Shown: positions 36,739 to 41,055 of the stretch, one piece after another
How positions within the stretch are numbered: position 1 is the stretch's first letter
How the letters are laid out: every line of letters starts with the position of its first letter
Assembly: GCA_016209705.1 (NCBI GenBank)
Contig: JACQVR010000100.1
Span: 1-41,055 of the forward strand
Direction: 5' to 3'
Length of the DNA stretch: 41,055 nt
Source of the DNA: Planctomycetota bacterium
Lineage (GTDB): Bacteria > Planctomycetota > MHYJ01 > JACPRB01
The notes under the pieces: generated by a model
The model's input: the letters and a program-made list of their open reading frames with translations, nothing else
The model's database searches: none
What the model was told of the DNA's origin: nothing
Position numbers and translations under genes: made by a program

Positions 36739-38008
36739 ATCGGAGCGCCAGGACCGGATCGAGACGGGCCGCGCGCATCGCCGGAACCCATCCCGCCGCC
36801 ATGCTGATCAAAGTAGAGAAGACCAGCGCGAAAACGGCAAGAGGGATCGAGACGTGGAACAGCTTGAGGTCCGCGGGGAGTTCCACCAGGCGATGCGCGA
36901 TCGCGTTCAGGAGGCCGCCCACGAGCGCTCCTCCCGCCAGACCGACGGCGCCGCCGCCCAGTCCGATTCCGGCCGCCTCGAGCAAGAAGATGCGGCGAAT
37001 GTCGGAACCGCGCGCGCCCAGAGACTTCAGGATCCCGATTTCACGGGTGCGCTCCAGAACCGCCATGGCCATCGTGTTGGCGATGCCGAAGAGGGCGACG
37101 AGGAGGCCCACGGCGCCGATGCAGCCAAGAAAACCCTCCAGGAAGAGAAAAAACACGTTCATCGTGCGGAGCGCCTCCGCCCGAGACAGCGTTTGAAAAC
37201 CCATGTTTCCGAGCTTTCGTTCAATCGCCGCGACATCCTCGCGGCGCTTCGCGATGACGTCGCACGCCAAGTAGGCGTCCGCGCGGTACGTCAGCGGCAA
37301 GGCGCCACCTTTCATCCGCTCCCGCAATTCCTTCGCCTCGTGAAAGGGAAGATACAATGCGGCCCGAGGTCCGAACTGATCGTTGTCCACGACGCCCGCG
37401 ATGCGATAGCCGGCGTCGTCGGGGGATCCCTCGGGCGACCGCCCCGGCGCCATGAACCGGAGCGTCTTTCCGATGATGGAAAACGATTCTTCGGGAAAAC
37501 GGAGGCGGACGAAATGGAGCGAAACCACGCAGGCACGCTCACCCGCCTCCCACGCCGTGCCCGCCACGATGGCGCGGCGGAACTCATCCTCTTCCTCGGG
37601 CATTACCGGTCCGACCCAGAGGCCGCGCATCTCGCCGTCCGGGACGCCGGAAATCTCTCCGGCGAGCATCAGACTGAGCTGAGGGACGACGGTTTCGACT
37701 TCCGGAAGCTTGCGGATCTCCGCGATGTCCTCGTCCGTCACGGGCTCCGAGGGAATCATGAGCATTTCCAGAAAGGGCGGCGTCCGCTTCGACTTTGAGC
37801 CGGTCGCCGCGCGCTGGACCTGGATGGACCGCAACAAGCTCTCGGCGGAGAAAAGGTCGTTCGCGGTCCGCTCGAGGCCGAGCCCGAGGGAGACCATCAA
37901 AACGAGCGCTCCGACGCCCACGAGCACCCCGACCGCCGTCAGCGCGGTCCGGCCCTTGCGCCGTCCGAGATTCGAGGCCGCCGTCGCGGCGATGTCCGCA
38001 AGGATCAC
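36731..38008 (-). CDS. MacB/LolC-type ABC transporter permease (FtsX family)
   Basis: The 425-residue protein has an N-terminal membrane helix after ASNLGRRKGRTALTAVGVLV, a large periplasmic MacB-core domain (residues about 45-270) and three C-terminal membrane helices: FLGCIGAVGLLVALFGIANT, GIGLGGGAVGLAGGALVGGL and IPLAVFALVFSTLISMAAGW. REIGILKSLGARGSDI is the coupling-helix motif of FtsX-like permeases. It ends VPAMRAARLDPVLALRYE, as family members do. With the ATPase at 38042 it would form an efflux or lipoprotein-moving mechanotransmission pump. Confidence 0.88.
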   Translation of the reverse strand: MILADIAATAASNLGRRKGRTALTAVGVLVGVGALVLMVSLGLGLERTANDLFSAESLLRSIQVQRAATGSKSKRTPPFLEMLMIPSEPVTDEDIAEIRKLPEVETVVPQLSLMLAGEISGVPDGEMRGLWVGPVMPEEEDEFRRAIVAGTAWEAGERACVVSLHFVRLRFPEESFSIIGKTLRFMAPGRSPEGSPDDAGYRIAGVVDNDQFGPRAALYLPFHEAKELRERMKGGALPLTYRADAYLACDVIAKRREDVAAIERKLGNMGFQTLSRAEALRTMNVFFLFLEGFLGCIGAVGLLVALFGIANTMAMAVLERTREIGILKSLGARGSDIRRIFLLEAAGIGLGGGAVGLAGGALVGGLLNAIAHRLVELPADLKLFHVSIPLAVFALVFSTLISMAAGWVPAMRAARLDPVLALRYE

Positions 38009-38041
38009 GATTCGGAGCCCTTTGAATAGTTCGAACCGCGG

Positions 38042-38740
<699 letters not shown>

Positions 38741-38758
38741 CGCTGGGATCTCCCGCTC

Positions 38759-40627
38759 CTATCGAGCCACCCAAAGGTTCTTGACCGTGATGGCGCAGCG
38801 CTTCACGCCGACGGAGATCCATTCCTCCGGCCCCCGGCGCCTTCCGCTCCAGACGATCAAGCCGTCCACGTAGGCGAGCAGATGCCCTTCCGCCAAAACG
38901 ATCGCCAGCTCGTGATGGTCTTTCGCCGCGATCTCGATTTTTCCCAAGATGTTGCTCCGATCCCCGTCGCGCTCCACGACGCTCGCCACCCGCTGGGGAC
39001 CGAGCATCCCCACTTGAAGCATCTCGTAGGACGGAGCGTTTCGCGGAGAGATGGCCACGGCCGCCCACGACGCATCGAGCGCCTCCCGACCCCATTGGAA
39101 CCGGACGGCGAATCCGCGGACCGTTCCGACGTGCTTGGAAATCCACGTTTCGCGCTCCGGATCCCGAATCTGCAAGCCGTGATCCCATCCCCAGCGCGCC
39201 CGCGGAGAGCGCGTTTCCTCGGTCCACAAGCCCTTCCCGCCGATCGGAAGGAGCACGTTCGACCGGTTTCGATACAGCTCGTCGATTTTTCGTTGATAGA
39301 TTTTCGTGAGAGGGTGATCCAGCGGAGATTCGATTCCCGCGGATGCTTCGGCCAGGCGTTCGTCGTCTTCGACCTCCAGGTAGGCCCGGACGGTGGCCCC
39401 GTCATAACGGGCGCACGCGGCCCACGCTTCGGCGCGAGCCGCGTCGGCGACGCCGTCGACGTTCAGTCCCGCTTCGCGCATCGCGCGGAACGCTTCGATG
39501 GGCCTGCCTTGGTCGCGAAGCTCCAGAATCATCCGCTCCGTCGGCGCCGGGCGCCGGGCGAACGCGTCTTCCGCGCCGGATTGGAGCGACGCCGGTCGGG
39601 CCGAGGGGCCGTGCGGAGAGGGCAGGAACGCGGCCGGCGACGCATGCTTCGCCTCCAAACCCATTTTCAGGATGGTCCACGCGAGCAAGACCAGCAGCAG
39701 AGAGGAAACGAAGACGGCCGCCCCCATGGCGGAACGTGAATGCTGGGCGGCGCGATCCGACGGCGCCGGCGAGGGTCGAAGGTGAACGGCTTCCTCCACG
39801 TCTCGGATCAGATCCTCGTACCGCGGATAACGGCGCTCCCTTTCTTTCTCGAGGCACCGCAGAATGACGGCGGCCAGCGGCGGCGGCACCTGCGGATTCA
39901 ATTTCGATGGATCCGGGGGAGGCTCGTTCAGGTGCTTCAGCATCGTTTCCATCGCCGTGGCGCCTTCGAAGGGAGGCCGTTCGGTGACCATTTCAAAAAG
40001 GACCGCTCCCAGAGAATATTGATCGCTGCGATGGTCGCAGGCGCCGTTGGACGCCTGTTCCGGCGAGACGTACTCCGGAGTCGCCGCGACGGCGTTCATC
40101 AAGGTCAGCCGCGTCGGCTTGAAGTGCTGCGACCGGGCCAATCCGAAGTCGCCCAATTTCACGTTTCCGGTGGACGTCAGGAAGATGTTGGCCGGCTTGA
40201 CGTCGCGGTGAATGATTCCCTGGACCAGTGCCGCCGACAAGCCCCGGGCGACCTCCGCGGCGATTCGAGCCGCTTCGCGCGATTCGAAGGCGCCTTCGCG
40301 ATCCAGGCGCTGTTCCACCGTCTCGCCGTCCACCAATTCCATCGCGTACCAGCACGTCCCCCCGGCGCGGCCGGCCTGGAGGATGGTGACGATGCGGGAG
40401 TCGCGCAGGCGCGCCAAGGCTTTGGCTTCGACCTCGAATTTCTCGAAGAATCCTGCGGCAAGCTCGTCGGTGGGGGCGCGGCCGGGTTCCACGATCTTGA
40501 CGGCGACCCATCGATCCAGGGAAAGCTGCCGGGCCCGGTACACGGAGCCCATGCCGCCGTGCCCTAGAAGCTGATCAAAATGGATTTCAAAATCGCCCCA
40601 GATCGTTCGAGAAGGAGTCTCTCCCAT
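38759..40627 (-). CDS. Ser/Thr protein kinase with transmembrane helix and extracytoplasmic lectin-like domain
   Basis: From ATG 40627 the protein has 622 residues. The kinase domain (about 15-280) has the Gly loop LLGHGGMGSVYRA, Lys in VAVKIV, the HRD motif GIIHRDVKPANIF, DFG in KLGDFGLARS and the APE-like region TPEYVSPEQASNGACDHRSD. A TM helix (AAVFVSSLLLVLLAWTIL) is at about 310-328. The outer part ends in a β-sandwich similar to DUF1080/LamG-type domains (VGTVRGFAVRFQWG, HELAIVLAEGHLLAYVDGLI). It may sense carbohydrate or envelope state and control the ABC operon it leads. A longer frame to 40867 has no start support. Confidence 0.85.
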   Translation of the reverse strand: MGETPSRTIWGDFEIHFDQLLGHGGMGSVYRARQLSLDRWVAVKIVEPGRAPTDELAAGFFEKFEVEAKALARLRDSRIVTILQAGRAGGTCWYAMELVDGETVEQRLDREGAFESREAARIAAEVARGLSAALVQGIIHRDVKPANIFLTSTGNVKLGDFGLARSQHFKPTRLTLMNAVAATPEYVSPEQASNGACDHRSDQYSLGAVLFEMVTERPPFEGATAMETMLKHLNEPPPDPSKLNPQVPPPLAAVILRCLEKERERRYPRYEDLIRDVEEAVHLRPSPAPSDRAAQHSRSAMGAAVFVSSLLLVLLAWTILKMGLEAKHASPAAFLPSPHGPSARPASLQSGAEDAFARRPAPTERMILELRDQGRPIEAFRAMREAGLNVDGVADAARAEAWAACARYDGATVRAYLEVEDDERLAEASAGIESPLDHPLTKIYQRKIDELYRNRSNVLLPIGGKGLWTEETRSPRARWGWDHGLQIRDPERETWISKHVGTVRGFAVRFQWGREALDASWAAVAISPRNAPSYEMLQVGMLGPQRVASVVERDGDRSNILGKIEIAAKDHHELAIVLAEGHLLAYVDGLIVWSGRRRGPEEWISVGVKRCAITVKNLWVAR

Positions 40628-40795
40628 ATCCCGCCTGTTTCGTTCGTCACGACGGCGTGCACACGGTCGATCGCATATTCTAATTCCTGTTTTCGCGGGC
40701 GCCAGACCTTCGGCGGATAAATTCGGGCCCGTCGCGGGGGATCCGGGCGGCTCGGAGCCGGTCGAAGGGCTTCCGTACGGCGGAATCAAAATTTG

Positions 40796-40826
40796 TTGGC
40801 TTTCACGGGAATAAAGGTGGGATAAT
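40796..40826 (+). promoter_or_regulatory. possible promoter of the zinc-ribbon gene
   Basis: TTGGCT (40796-40801) and GATAAT (40821-40826) are 19 bases apart, which is slightly long. They lie 65 bases before ATG 40891. No better candidate is seen in the 263-base divergent gap to the kinase gene. Confidence 0.35.
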
Positions 40827-40890
40827 TCCGCTTTCGCCGCAACGTGCGGCGGGCTTCGGTGCGGCATCTTTCTCTCATGGGGCCAGGGTC

Positions 40891-41055
40891 ATGTATACGG
40901 ACAAGCAGTTGACATGCGTGGAGTGCGGCACGGCGTTCACGTTCACGGCGGCGGAGCAGGAGCGGCATGCCCAACTGGGGTTCACCAACGAACCCAAACG
41001 GTGCGGCCCCTGCCGAGCGGCGAAGAAAGCCTCCGCGCGGGTCGGAGGGGGAGGG
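40891..41055 (+). CDS. zinc-ribbon protein, N-terminal part (runs off the window)
   Basis: The frame from ATG 40891 reads MYTDKQLTCVECGTAFTFTA, AEQERHAQLGFTNEPKRCGP and CRAAKKAS, open to the window end. CVEC and CGPC form a four-Cys zinc ribbon of the small 'probable zinc-ribbon' family that starts with DKxLxCxxCG and is often followed by a cold-shock or Gly/Arg-rich tail. A Gly-rich stretch begins at the window edge, suggesting such a tail. Relatives are assumed to bind nucleic acid. The C-terminus is unseen. Confidence 0.8.
   Translation, partial: MYTDKQLTCVECGTAFTFTAAEQERHAQLGFTNEPKRCGPCRAAKKASARVGGGG

Noticed and set aside
40628..40867. 80-residue N-terminal extension of the kinase
   Set aside because: The extension is low-complexity, and the kinase domain begins normally shortly after ATG 40627.

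Overview
The window reads as a piece of chromosome from a high-GC, Gram-negative-type bacterium. Evidence for an outer membrane includes a FadL-type barrel, a DUF481 protein, lipoproteins, a LolA-like protein and a LolD/MacB-like exporter. A Ser/Thr kinase fused to a lectin-like domain, Rcp-type response regulators and zinc-ribbon proteins would fit Planctomycetota or a related uncultured lineage. There is no rRNA or marker in view to settle this.

Layout. 1-5.7 kb is an eroded accessory region: an IS1595-type transposase end, a HEAT-repeat protein, two tyrosine-recombinase remnants flanking an ACT-domain gene, a secreted protein with a C-terminal sorting-like tail, and a decayed IS21 element. 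5.9-8.6 kb holds two genes interrupted by in-frame amber codons (a duplicated-domain secreted protein and the HEPN half of an MNT/HEPN pair). 8.6-20.1 kb carries an Lhr helicase, two single-domain response regulators, MscL with a zinc ribbon, envelope proteins and an integral membrane protein. 20.1-27.2 kb holds the heme genes hemE-hemH-hemG together with three genes whose reading frames each cross one UGA codon. 27.3-35.8 kb is housekeeping: tRNA-Pro, an EamA transporter, a NUDIX hydrolase, topA, bioD, rsmI, truB, a NIL-domain protein and acylphosphatase. 35.8-40.6 kb is a probable operon of a kinase, an ABC ATPase, an ABC permease and a secreted protein.

The most notable content is three probable selenoproteins within 6 kb: a BtuF/TroA-like binding protein (C-D-V-UGA), a small thioredoxin-like protein (UGA-V-A-C) and a TPR-thioredoxin lipoprotein (UGA-H-G-C). 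In each, the UGA falls exactly at one position of a CxxC redox motif, the coding frame continues with conserved-looking protein on both sides, and a possible hairpin follows the UGA. Standard gene calling would split all three. A selenoprotein with a cobalamin-binding-protein fold is the one I know least precedent for.

Other unusual structure includes short word-like repeats at gene 3' ends, two copies of a 31-bp AT-rich palindrome around bioD and its neighbour, a bioD lacking any ordinary start codon, and a near-leaderless topA promoter.
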